Shown one piece after another: positions 48,682 through 55,279 of a DNA stretch of 55,279 nt (position 1 is its first letter; every line of letters starts with the position of its first letter). The DNA is from Desulfurivibrio sp. (lineage in GTDB: Bacteria > Desulfobacterota > Desulfobulbia > Desulfobulbales > SURF-16). The translations under genes were made by a program, and so were the position numbers. The stretch covers positions 1-55,279 of the forward strand of contig QZKJ01000079.1 in the NCBI GenBank assembly GCA_003605035.1, written 5' to 3'. The notes below the pieces were generated by a model that saw only the letters and a list, made by a program, of their open reading frames with translations, had not been told where the DNA came from and ran no database searches.

Positions 48682-49368
48682 TTACGGCCCGGCCAGCGAG
48701 GGGATAATAAGACCGATGCCCGGTTTGCCATCGCCGGTCTGCGGCAATTCGGCAACCTTGCCCTGCAGGGCGTCTACGGCCTCCCTGATCATGCCGATGA
48801 TTTGCTCATCAAGCAGTTTGGCAGACCCTTCCTTCTCCCCGCTTAACCGGAAGGTTATCTGGACGCCGCCTGGTTGTTCGCCCGTGAAGATCTCAAGCAG
48901 CGTGCGGTTTTTCAGCTTCTGCAGGGCCATGGCGTAGAGCTTGAAAATCACATACTGCACCAGCGAGGCATTGTTGTGGATGGCCGGCAGGCCTTCCTTC
49001 AGTTCGATTTTCAGCTCAATCTCCCGCAGCCGGGCGAATCTGCGCAGAAATGTCACCTCTTCGCGCAGCAGGTCATTAACCTGGAAGGTTGAACACGGCG
49101 CATCCAGGCGATGGGCAAAGCCGTTGAGATTGGTGGCCATGTCCGTGGCCTGGACCACCCGGTTCTGGATGGAGGTGACAATCTTCTGCAGTTTGGCGGC
49201 CACCAGTTCGTCGGTTACCCTGCCCATGTCGATCATGTCGCTGATCAGGCCGCTGGATTCCTTGATAATGGCGAGATGATTCTTCAGGTCGTGGGTGAAT
49301 CCGGCCAGCATCCGCCCGAAGAATTCAAGCTGCAGACTGCGGAGTTCGTCTTCCCTGTTCTCGTTCAT
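48682..49368 (-). CDS. Histidine-kinase-like protein with degenerate ATPase half
   Basis: 228 residues. A dimerisation helix with H in RMLAGFTHDLKNHLAIIKES is kept, as is the following helix pair (VTSIQNRVVQATDMATNLNG). In the catalytic half, the N-box position reads VQYVIFKLYAMALQKL without the Asn, no DxGxG motif is visible, and only a GDGKPGIGLIIPSL stretch recalls the G2 box. It therefore probably cannot bind ATP and may serve as a phosphotransfer or docking protein. Last gene of a five-gene minus-strand operon; start overlaps the receiver stop by 4 bp. Confidence 0.8.
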   Translation of the reverse strand: MNENREDELRSLQLEFFGRMLAGFTHDLKNHLAIIKESSGLISDMIDMGRVTDELVAAKLQKIVTSIQNRVVQATDMATNLNGFAHRLDAPCSTFQVNDLLREEVTFLRRFARLREIELKIELKEGLPAIHNNASLVQYVIFKLYAMALQKLKNRTLLEIFTGEQPGGVQITFRLSGEKEGSAKLLDEQIIGMIREAVDALQGKVAELPQTGDGKPGIGLIIPSLAGP

Positions 49369-49754
49369 GACTGTTCCTTGTGGGTTATCCTTTGTTCATA
49401 GGCCTGATTTATTTTTTCAAGAAGCAGGTCAAGATCAATCGGCTTCATGATGTAGTCGAAGGCCCCTCGTTCCATGCCCTCGATGCCGCTGGAGGTAGAG
49501 CCGTGGCCGGTCAGCATGATCACCTCAATGGACGGATCATGGGCCTTGATGCCGTGCAGCACCTCCAGGCCGCTCAGGTCAGGCATTTTCAGATCCAGGA
49601 TGACGACATCCGGCGGCCGGACCAGGATGGTTGACAGGGCATCCTTGCCGTTATTGACCGTTTCCGCCACAATGTCCCGCAGTTCAAGACGTTCCGCCAG
49701 GGTTGCTGCAAACTCCACCTCATCGTCAACGATTAATACTTTGATTTCGCTCAT
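49365..49754 (-). CDS. Response regulator receiver protein
   Basis: 129 residues from ATG 49754 ([15 protein letters not shown]). D54 (VVILDLKMPD), T in IMLTGHGSTSSG, K in YIMKPIDLDLLLEKI. It lies inside the end of the kinase gene upstream (29-bp overlap) and overlaps the next gene by 4 bp. Codons 1-83, plus about 25 bp of leader, are nearly identical to the hybrid gene at 27573-28751, so this gene was a donor or recipient in a recombination event. Confidence 0.93.
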   Translation of the reverse strand: MSEIKVLIVDDEVEFAATLAERLELRDIVAETVNNGKDALSTILVRPPDVVILDLKMPDLSGLEVLHGIKAHDPSIEVIMLTGHGSTSSGIEGMERGAFDYIMKPIDLDLLLEKINQAYEQRITHKEQS

Positions 49755-51495
49755 TGTTATCTCTCTCTGCTGATTTGTCGGGTTTAACCGGCAAACGGAT
49801 TTCAAAGGTCGCTCCCTTGCCTACTTCGGAACTGACCGTGATTTCCCCGCCGAGTTTCTTAACCAGCCCATAGGTTATTGAAAGTCCTAAGCCTGTGCCT
49901 TTGCCAGGCGCCTTGGTTGTAAAAAAAGGATCAAAGATGTGCTGCAGGATATTCGGGGGAATTCCCGGACCGCTGTCCTTGATCCGCACCAGCACGTCAT
50001 TGCCCTGCAGTCTGGTGCTGATCGCTATGAGGCCGTCCTTGCCGATGGCGTCAATGGCGTTATTGATAATGTTTAAAAAGATCTGCTGCAGCTGGCCCCG
50101 GTCGCAGTAGATGGTCGGCAGGTCCGCCTGGAAGCCCAGCTCCATGCGGATACGGTTATACATAGCCTCTTTTTCCAGGAAATTCAAAACTTCCTGGATC
50201 AGTTCGTTGAGTTTGATCTCTTCCAGGATAACGTCCATGCGCCGGGCAAAGCCCAGCAGCCGGTGGGTGATGGCCTTGCAGCGCCCGACGCTGTTCTGGA
50301 TGCCGGCGATGGAGGTGTAGAATTTTTCCTTGTATTTGAACTCTTCCGTCAGCCCGAGCAGGTCCTGCATCAGGCCGCTTTTCTGGTCGATGATGGCCAG
50401 GGGATTGTTGATTTCATGGGCCACGCCGGCAGCCAGCCGGCCGATGGAGGCAAGCTTGTTGGAGTGCTCCGCTTCGGTGAGCAGCGATTGCCTTTTTTCG
50501 TCGGTTTCGCGGATGCGGTTGGTCAGCATGTTTGCCAGGGAATAGGAAATCACCAGACAGGTGGCCGAGCAGCCCAGGAAGATCAACAGCAGTCTTTTGC
50601 GGAAGGAGAACCAGGCTGCCTGGTGGATGTATTTTTCCTTGACGAGCACCAGCATCCACGGCGTATTCTCCAGCGGGGCGCTGACCTGCAGGACATCGCC
50701 CATGCCCCGCTCGAGCTTGAAGATCTCGTGCAGATGGGAGGATGTTTCGCAGATCGGGCAGTACTCCATGGCATTGCCGAAATAGCGGGAAGAGGTCTGC
50801 AGTTTGCCGGTTCTGCTGACGAGGAAGATATCGTCCGACGCCTTGGTGTTGATGGTTGAGATGAATTCCTGCAGGGTGTCGGCATTGATGGTGGCGCGCA
50901 GCACCCAGTGATCCTCCGAATCCGGCCGCTTTTTGCTGACCGCGATGACAAAATGGGGAATGTTGCGGTAGCCCAGAAAGACATTGCTGATATAAAAACC
51001 CCGGCCCCGCACATGTTCAAACCATTCCTGCACCCGGTAGTTGTAACCCTTCAGTTTGTAAGGGCCGGAATAGGTCAGCTGGATGCCCCGGGAGTCGATG
51101 ACGCCAAGATCGACAAAGCCGTTGTATTTGAGTTTGAGCCGGATCAGCATGCCGTCCAGGGTGTCCTGGTCGAGGATTTCGTCACAGCGGTCTTCCCTGA
51201 CAATGAATTCAATGCTGGAATGGAGTTCGTTGATCAGGGCCTGCATGGTTTTCTGGGCCCCTTCCAGGTTCCACAGCAGCTGCTCCCTTTCCGTGGTCTG
51301 GAGAAGATCCCTGTACTGGAAATAACCTATTGCCGCGGTAATGATGGCCGGCAGCAGGGAGATGGTGAGCATGGTGGTCAGGAGATTGGTGCGGAATTTC
51401 TTGTAGCGTTTATTGATGCCGGACACATCATCAATGCCGTATTGGTCCTCCGGCAGAAATCTGGCCAGCCAGCGGCTGAAGACGTTCATGCTCAT
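49726..51495 (-). CDS. Membrane histidine kinase with periplasmic Cache-type sensor
   Basis: 589 residues. TM1 (about 38-60, [20 protein letters not shown]), a periplasmic region of about 240 residues in the style of dCache sensors ([44 protein letters not shown]), TM2 ([20 protein letters not shown], about 305-325). Then H in [71 protein letters not shown]. It should sense a small molecule outside the membrane and phosphorylate the receiver encoded in overlap. Its start overlaps the NifX-like gene by 4 bp. Confidence 0.93.
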   Translation of the reverse strand: MSMNVFSRWLARFLPEDQYGIDDVSGINKRYKKFRTNLLTTMLTISLLPAIITAAIGYFQYRDLLQTTEREQLLWNLEGAQKTMQALINELHSSIEFIVREDRCDEILDQDTLDGMLIRLKLKYNGFVDLGVIDSRGIQLTYSGPYKLKGYNYRVQEWFEHVRGRGFYISNVFLGYRNIPHFVIAVSKKRPDSEDHWVLRATINADTLQEFISTINTKASDDIFLVSRTGKLQTSSRYFGNAMEYCPICETSSHLHEIFKLERGMGDVLQVSAPLENTPWMLVLVKEKYIHQAAWFSFRKRLLLIFLGCSATCLVISYSLANMLTNRIRETDEKRQSLLTEAEHSNKLASIGRLAAGVAHEINNPLAIIDQKSGLMQDLLGLTEEFKYKEKFYTSIAGIQNSVGRCKAITHRLLGFARRMDVILEEIKLNELIQEVLNFLEKEAMYNRIRMELGFQADLPTIYCDRGQLQQIFLNIINNAIDAIGKDGLIAISTRLQGNDVLVRIKDSGPGIPPNILQHIFDPFFTTKAPGKGTGLGLSITYGLVKKLGGEITVSSEVGKGATFEIRLPVKPDKSAERDNNERNQSINR

Positions 51496-51839
51496 CCCTC
51501 GATGCCCACCGCGCCCGGCAGGATGGTGCCGGAAGTCAGGCGGTTTTCCAGAACCAGCTGCAGGGCCTCGGCGTAGGGACCGATAACGGCGTCAAAAACC
51601 TTCTTCTTGGTCCAGCACAGGTATTTGTAATGCCGTTCTTCAATGCCGCCGCAAACAACGATGGCTATATCCTCCTTGGTGATAAAACTGCAGAGTTCAT
51701 CCGCCGAGGGTCGTGAGATGAGAATGGTCCTGGGTTTTTCAGTCAGTTTCTGGCCGTCGGTTGAGGCGATCAGAACCTCTGATACCATGTCGAATCTCGG
51801 GGCCACGAAATTCCCCTGGATGGTAATCAGTATTTTCAT
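51492..51839 (-). CDS. NifX/dinitrogenase cofactor-type small protein
   Basis: 115 residues with the PF02579-type fold: KILITIQGNFVAPRFDMVSE, the conserved IAIVVCGGIEERHYKYLCW, then KKKVFDAVIGPYAEALQLVL. Family members bind iron-molybdenum clusters or act as uncharacterised redox/regulatory proteins in anaerobes. No nitrogenase genes lie nearby. It is placed between a sigma-54 activator and a sensor kinase and overlaps the kinase start, so a signalling role is likely. Ligand unknown. Confidence 0.8.
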   Translation of the reverse strand: MKILITIQGNFVAPRFDMVSEVLIASTDGQKLTEKPRTILISRPSADELCSFITKEDIAIVVCGGIEERHYKYLCWTKKKVFDAVIGPYAEALQLVLENRLTSGTILPGAVGIEG

Positions 51840-51881
51840 GCCTGTTATTTCCCCGCTGTCCTCTGGTTTTTGTTGATGGAA

Positions 51882-53297
51882 TCAGGTAAGCCCGTGGGTT
51901 TTCAGTTTGCGCCACAGGGTTGTCCGTCCCCAGCCCAGTATTTCGGCGGCCTGGGAACGGTTGCCTCTCGTCTTGGTCAGGGCCTGCAGAATCATCTCCT
52001 TTTCAATGTCATTCCAGTTGCCTGCTCTGGGTTTGTAGGATTCGGGGGGCTCGGTTTCCTCCCTTGGTCCGCTGTCGTAGGCCTTTGGCTGCGGCAGGCT
52101 GCCGCTGACCTGGTGCGTGAATATATACTGGGGCAGATGCTCCGACCTGATCCTTTTCCCCTGGCAGATGTTGGCGGCATACTCGATGATGTTGCGGAGT
52201 TCGCGCACGTTGCCCGGATAGGCATAGGACAGCAGCTTGTTGAAGGCGTTGGTGGAGAAGCCCTTGAGGGATTTGTTCAGTTTTGCATTGAATTCCCTGA
52301 GGAAATGGTCAAGCAGCAGGCGGATGTCACCCTCACGTTCCCGCAGCGGGGGCAGGTGGATGCGCAGCACGTTGAGCCGGTAAAAAAGGTCCTCGCGGAA
52401 TCTGCTCAGGTGAATCTGCTCCCTGAGGTCCCGGTGGGTGGCGGCGATAATGCGCACATCCACCTTCACCTTCTGGGTGCCGCCCACCGGATAGAACTCC
52501 TTGTCATCCAGCACTGACAGGATCTTTACCTGCAGGGGCATGGGCAGATCTCCGATTTCCGTGAGAAAGATGGTGCCGTCGTGGGCCAGCCGGAACATGC
52601 CCGGTTTGTCCTTGACCGCACCGGTGAAGGCGCCGCGCACATAGCCGAACAGCTCCGATTCGAGCAGTGATTCGGGCAGGGCGCCGCAGTTGACCTTGAT
52701 AAAGGGATGCCTGGCCCTTTTCGAGGCCTTGTGGATGGCCTCGGCAATGATATCCTTGCCGGTGCCGGTTTCGCCGGTGATCAGCACCGAGGCGTCGGTA
52801 TGGGCCAGCACCGGCATGAGGGCGAACACCTCCTGCATCTTGGGGCTGTGGCCGAGGATCACCTCCGTGCCGTCGTAAATGCGCTGACTCTTGGTCTGCT
52901 GCAGGAGGGAGATGTCTTCCAGCACCACCAGCAGTCCCATCATCTCGCCCTTGTCGGACCTGAGCGGCGAGATGGTGAACTGGATGGGGATTTTCTTGTG
53001 ATCCCGGCTGATGATGTTGCCTTCAGCGGAGATCGGCTCGCCGGTCTCCAGAACCTTGTAGAAATATTGGTTCTTCGGCCCCAGATTGCAGCGGAGAATG
53101 AAGCTGCCGTATACCCCTTTTGCCTGGGTCCCGCTGTAGCCGGTAAGGGCTTCCAGGTAACAGTTCATCTCCACCACGCGCAGCCCGGTGTCCAGGACGA
53201 CGATGGCATGGGGAAAGCCGTTCAGCAGCTCGGAAACCGCTATGTGATGGAGAGGCGATAATTGCATTGATTCCACTGGTCCGTTTTCACGATTCAT
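51882..53297 (-). CDS. PAS-containing sigma-54-dependent activator
   Basis: 471 residues (an inner ATG at 53267 is possible). PAS domain (about 18-130: PHAIVVLDTGLRVVEMNCYL, ISPLRSDKGEMMGLLVVLED), AAA+ domain with Walker A GETGTGKD, intact GAFTGA loop, Walker B position reading GTIFLTEIGDL (Thr where most have Asp), FREDLFYRLNVLRIHLPPLR, and a C-terminal Fis-type helix-turn-helix GNRSQAAEILGWGRTTLWRK. First gene of the minus-strand operon with NifX-like, kinase, receiver and degenerate kinase genes; it may control that operon or the nearby transport genes. Confidence 0.92.
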   Translation of the reverse strand: MNRENGPVESMQLSPLHHIAVSELLNGFPHAIVVLDTGLRVVEMNCYLEALTGYSGTQAKGVYGSFILRCNLGPKNQYFYKVLETGEPISAEGNIISRDHKKIPIQFTISPLRSDKGEMMGLLVVLEDISLLQQTKSQRIYDGTEVILGHSPKMQEVFALMPVLAHTDASVLITGETGTGKDIIAEAIHKASKRARHPFIKVNCGALPESLLESELFGYVRGAFTGAVKDKPGMFRLAHDGTIFLTEIGDLPMPLQVKILSVLDDKEFYPVGGTQKVKVDVRIIAATHRDLREQIHLSRFREDLFYRLNVLRIHLPPLREREGDIRLLLDHFLREFNAKLNKSLKGFSTNAFNKLLSYAYPGNVRELRNIIEYAANICQGKRIRSEHLPQYIFTHQVSGSLPQPKAYDSGPREETEPPESYKPRAGNWNDIEKEMILQALTKTRGNRSQAAEILGWGRTTLWRKLKTHGLT

Positions 53298-53460
53298 TGA
53301 CAGCTGCCGCGGCCAGGCAACAGGATAAGTATGGCAACTGTTTTATAATGTTTCTTCTTGTTTTGCACAATTCCTTTTGTCGATTTATGCGCTCTGTTAT
53401 TAAAGTGACGTAAAAGTCATAAGGGGCTTGGAAATTATAAAAATACCGTTTTTATTTGTC

Positions 53461-53650
53461 GTCATTCCGGCTAACCCGCATCTCCGCAAGCGGGAATAAC
53501 GAACAATGAAAGTCTTGCGGCGTAGGAGCGGGCCATGCCCGCGATAGAGATAGCTGCAATGCCGAAGGTCGCGGGCATGGCCCACTCCTACGTCCCTGCC
53601 AGCACAACAGACAGGAAAGAGACTTTCATATAAAAACTTGCCGGAATGAC
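53461..53650. repeat. Nested inverted repeats around a REP pair
   Basis: Outer arms GTCATTCCGGC (53461-53471) / GCCGGAATGAC (53640-53650), middle arms ATGAAAGTCT (53506-53515) / AGACTTTCAT (53620-53629), inner REP pair GTAGGAGCGGGCCATGCCCG (53522-53541) / CGGGCATGGCCCACTCCTAC (53572-53591). The whole 53298-53791 gap has no gene I can support; an open minus-strand frame (53400-53792) crosses the repeats. Confidence 0.8.
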
Positions 53651-53791
53651 GGCGCAGCAAACCTGCCGCCAGTCCTGTCCGCCAGCGCTGAGTCCCGTCC
53701 TTTTTGCCCGCGTTCAACAATGTTTCATCAGCGAAACAGAGGCGCAGCCGTGAGGCGGCAATCAGCTTCACGGATGCGCCGGGAAAAACCA

Positions 53792-54739
53792 CTATCCCGC
53801 CGTGACCAGGGCGACGAAATGATCCGGACAGTGATGCACGATCTTGCGGCTGACGCTGCCCATGAAGATCTCGCTCACCGCATTGCGGCCCCGCCGGCCC
53901 ATGAAGATCATGCAGTCGGGACGTTTGCCGATTTCCTCTTTGATGGCAGCGGCCGGGTCGCCGAAGCGGGCCACCTCGGAGATGATGCTGTCCGGCACCC
54001 CGCCGTCCGTGAGCAGTTTTCTGGCCTCGGACAGCAACTGGTCGCCTGATTTAGCCGGCGCCTTGCCCTTGCCGATTTCTTCGCTGTAACGGGCCGCATC
54101 CAGCACATGGACCAGGGTCACCTCCCTGACCACTGCCGCGCAACCGCCCAGCAGCACCGCGGCCTCGGCCACGGCGGCATTGGCATGGGTGGAGCCGTCC
54201 ACCGGGATCAGGCAGCGGCCGGCCGGGCATTCCGTCCTGCCCTCGATCTTGCCCACCAGATAGACGCTGGCCTTGATGTCCCGGTGCAGCAGCCCGGCGG
54301 TCACGCTGCCCACCAGCACCTCCTTGAGCGGCGACAGGCCCCTTCTCTCCAGGATAACCGTTGAATAGCTCCCGGCCATCTCGGCAATGCGGCCCACCGG
54401 CTCGCCGTCCTCAACCTGGATGTCAATGGGCGCCCTCACCCCGGCTTTCACCAGCAGCTGCCGGGCCTCCTGCATCTTCGGCTCAATCTGCTGCTGGATA
54501 TGCTGTTTTTTGAGCCTTTTGAACAGCTCGGACTCCAGGATAAACTCGGTGCGCACATCCACATTGGCCATGTGGGTGCTGAGGTATTTGCCCGCCATCA
54601 CATGCAGCAGGCTCACCTTCTCGATGCGGCCGCCCAGGCCCGCGTCCATCATCCCCATCAGCCAGGCGGTCCGTTCAAAGGTCTCAGGGCTGTCGACGGG
54701 CAGCAGAAAACTTGATAACACTTTGCTTTTTTTATTCAT
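53792..54739 (-). CDS. Tandem universal stress protein (UspA)
   Basis: 315 residues with two Usp domains (about 8-160 and 172-315). Domain 2 opens RCLIPVDGSTHANAAV and closes with the ATP-binding pattern GRRGRNAVSEIFMGSVSRKI. Domain 1 has a degenerate form, ERRGLSPLKEVLVGSVTAGL, starting with E rather than G. Probably cytoplasmic and nucleotide-binding through the second half. It lies 25 bp after the permease gene on the same strand, so it is likely co-transcribed as a partner of that transporter, a common pairing. Confidence 0.9.
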   Translation of the reverse strand: MNKKSKVLSSFLLPVDSPETFERTAWLMGMMDAGLGGRIEKVSLLHVMAGKYLSTHMANVDVRTEFILESELFKRLKKQHIQQQIEPKMQEARQLLVKAGVRAPIDIQVEDGEPVGRIAEMAGSYSTVILERRGLSPLKEVLVGSVTAGLLHRDIKASVYLVGKIEGRTECPAGRCLIPVDGSTHANAAVAEAAVLLGGCAAVVREVTLVHVLDAARYSEEIGKGKAPAKSGDQLLSEARKLLTDGGVPDSIISEVARFGDPAAAIKEEIGKRPDCMIFMGRRGRNAVSEIFMGSVSRKIVHHCPDHFVALVTAG

Positions 54740-54764
54740 ATAAATGACTCCTTATCAATAACCG

Positions 54765-55279
54765 CTAGTAGAACAACAGCAGCCAGACATTGGCAATGGC
54801 CACGCTGATCATCATATAGAGGAAGGCGACCTTCATAAAGCCGAAGAACTTGATCGGATGGCCGGCCGACTCGGCGATACCGAGGGTGACCACGTTGGCG
54901 CTGGCGCCGATCATGGTGCCGTTGCCGCCGAAACAGGCGCCGAAGGCGAGCGACCACCAGAGCACGCCTGATTCCGCCCCGGGAATGACCTGGGTGAGAT
55001 AGGCGACAATGGGCAGCATGGTGGCGGTAAAGGGGATGTTGTCCACAAAGGCGCTCATGATGGCCGACACCCAGAGAATCAGGCAGATCGAGGCGGTCAG
55101 ATTGCCGCCGGACAGGTTGAGCACCCAGTCGGCGATGATGTCCAGCAGGCCGGTCTCCTCCACGCCGCCCACCAGCATGAAGAGAAACATGAAAAAGAGC
55201 AGGGTGGTCCACTCGATGTCCTTTTCGATCAGCTCGAGCAGCTTGACCTTCTTGGTCAGAATGCCGTAGGTGAAGAGCA
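54765..55279 (-). CDS. ArsB/NhaD-type ion permease, C-terminal part (5' end beyond window)
   Basis: The 171 visible residues contain a charged segment (LTKKVKLLELIEKDIEWTT), helices LLFFMFLFMLVGGVEETGLL, a NIPFTATMLPIVAYL motif preceded by VSAIMSAFVDN, and the family-typical FGGNGTMIGASANVVTLGIA, ending with a helix AFLYMMISVAIANVWLLLFY. The DN-P-T and GGNGT-IGASAN motifs place it in the ion transporter superfamily (ArsB, NhaD, SLC13). NhaD-like Na+/H+ exchange is plausible given the Mrp operon, but the substrate cannot be told from this part. Confidence 0.88.
   Translation of the reverse strand, partial: LFTYGILTKKVKLLELIEKDIEWTTLLFFMFLFMLVGGVEETGLLDIIADWVLNLSGGNLTASICLILWVSAIMSAFVDNIPFTATMLPIVAYLTQVIPGAESGVLWWSLAFGACFGGNGTMIGASANVVTLGIAESAGHPIKFFGFMKVAFLYMMISVAIANVWLLLFY

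Noticed and set aside
53400..53792. 130-residue minus-strand frame
   Set aside because: Crosses nested REP repeats; composition is not protein-like.

Overview
The window looks like a chromosomal segment of a Gram-negative anaerobe of the Desulfobacterota (former Deltaproteobacteria), most likely near Desulfobulbales/Desulfurivibrionaceae. This is inferred from family content: GC-rich housekeeping genes, an outer-membrane polysaccharide export set, an Mrp/Mbh-type ion-antiporter operon, many two-component proteins, sigma-54 activators, and intergenic DNA crowded with palindromic and heptamer-type repeats. The species cannot be named from the sequence alone.

Region 1 (1-8.75 kb) is the end of an exopolysaccharide locus. 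It opens with a scar: the end of an IS3-like element, a truncated BrnT-like toxin gene and the 3' remnant of an undecaprenyl-phosphate sugar transferase. Next come a small secreted Ala/Gly-rich GfcA/YjbE-like protein, a six-repeat SLBB export protein, a Wzz-type chain-length protein, a YjbH/GfcD outer-membrane protein, and a lipoprotein whose signal peptide is partly encoded by heptamer repeats. Together they resemble a YjbEFGH / group-4-capsule type export system.

Region 2 (9-18.7 kb) holds a HEPN/MNT toxin-antitoxin pair (HEPN frameshifted), a thioredoxin-fold protein, a 1070-residue fusion of an Endonuclease-Q-like PHP nuclease with a UvrD-type helicase ending in a putative clamp-binding motif, a thioredoxin-reductase-like flavoprotein, tadA, tRNA-Ser, the SRP RNA, dnaX (with an A9 slippage site placed to make a gamma form), ybaB and recR.

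Region 3 (18.9-27.4 kb) is the classic translation block: tRNA-Val, thrS, infC (AUU start), rpmI, rplT, pheS, pheT, ihfA, a MerR-type regulator and tRNA-Pro.

Region 4 (27.5-55.3 kb) is a signalling and ion-transport region. Three receiver-kinase hybrids, a kinase with an N-terminal Rossmann-like domain, stand-alone receivers, further kinases, two sigma-54 activators, a CBS protein, a cNMP-binding protein, a NifX-like protein and a tandem UspA surround an Mrp/Mbh-like antiporter operon (mnhE,F,G,DUF4040,B,C,D plus two more D-type subunits). An ArsB/NhaD-type permease runs off the right edge. The layout suggests ion and energy homeostasis under dense phosphorelay control, but that link is inference from proximity. 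One receiver-kinase is a mosaic of two other genes in the window, and a ~130-bp hairpin element occurs four times, each time on the 3' side of a gene in the same relative orientation.
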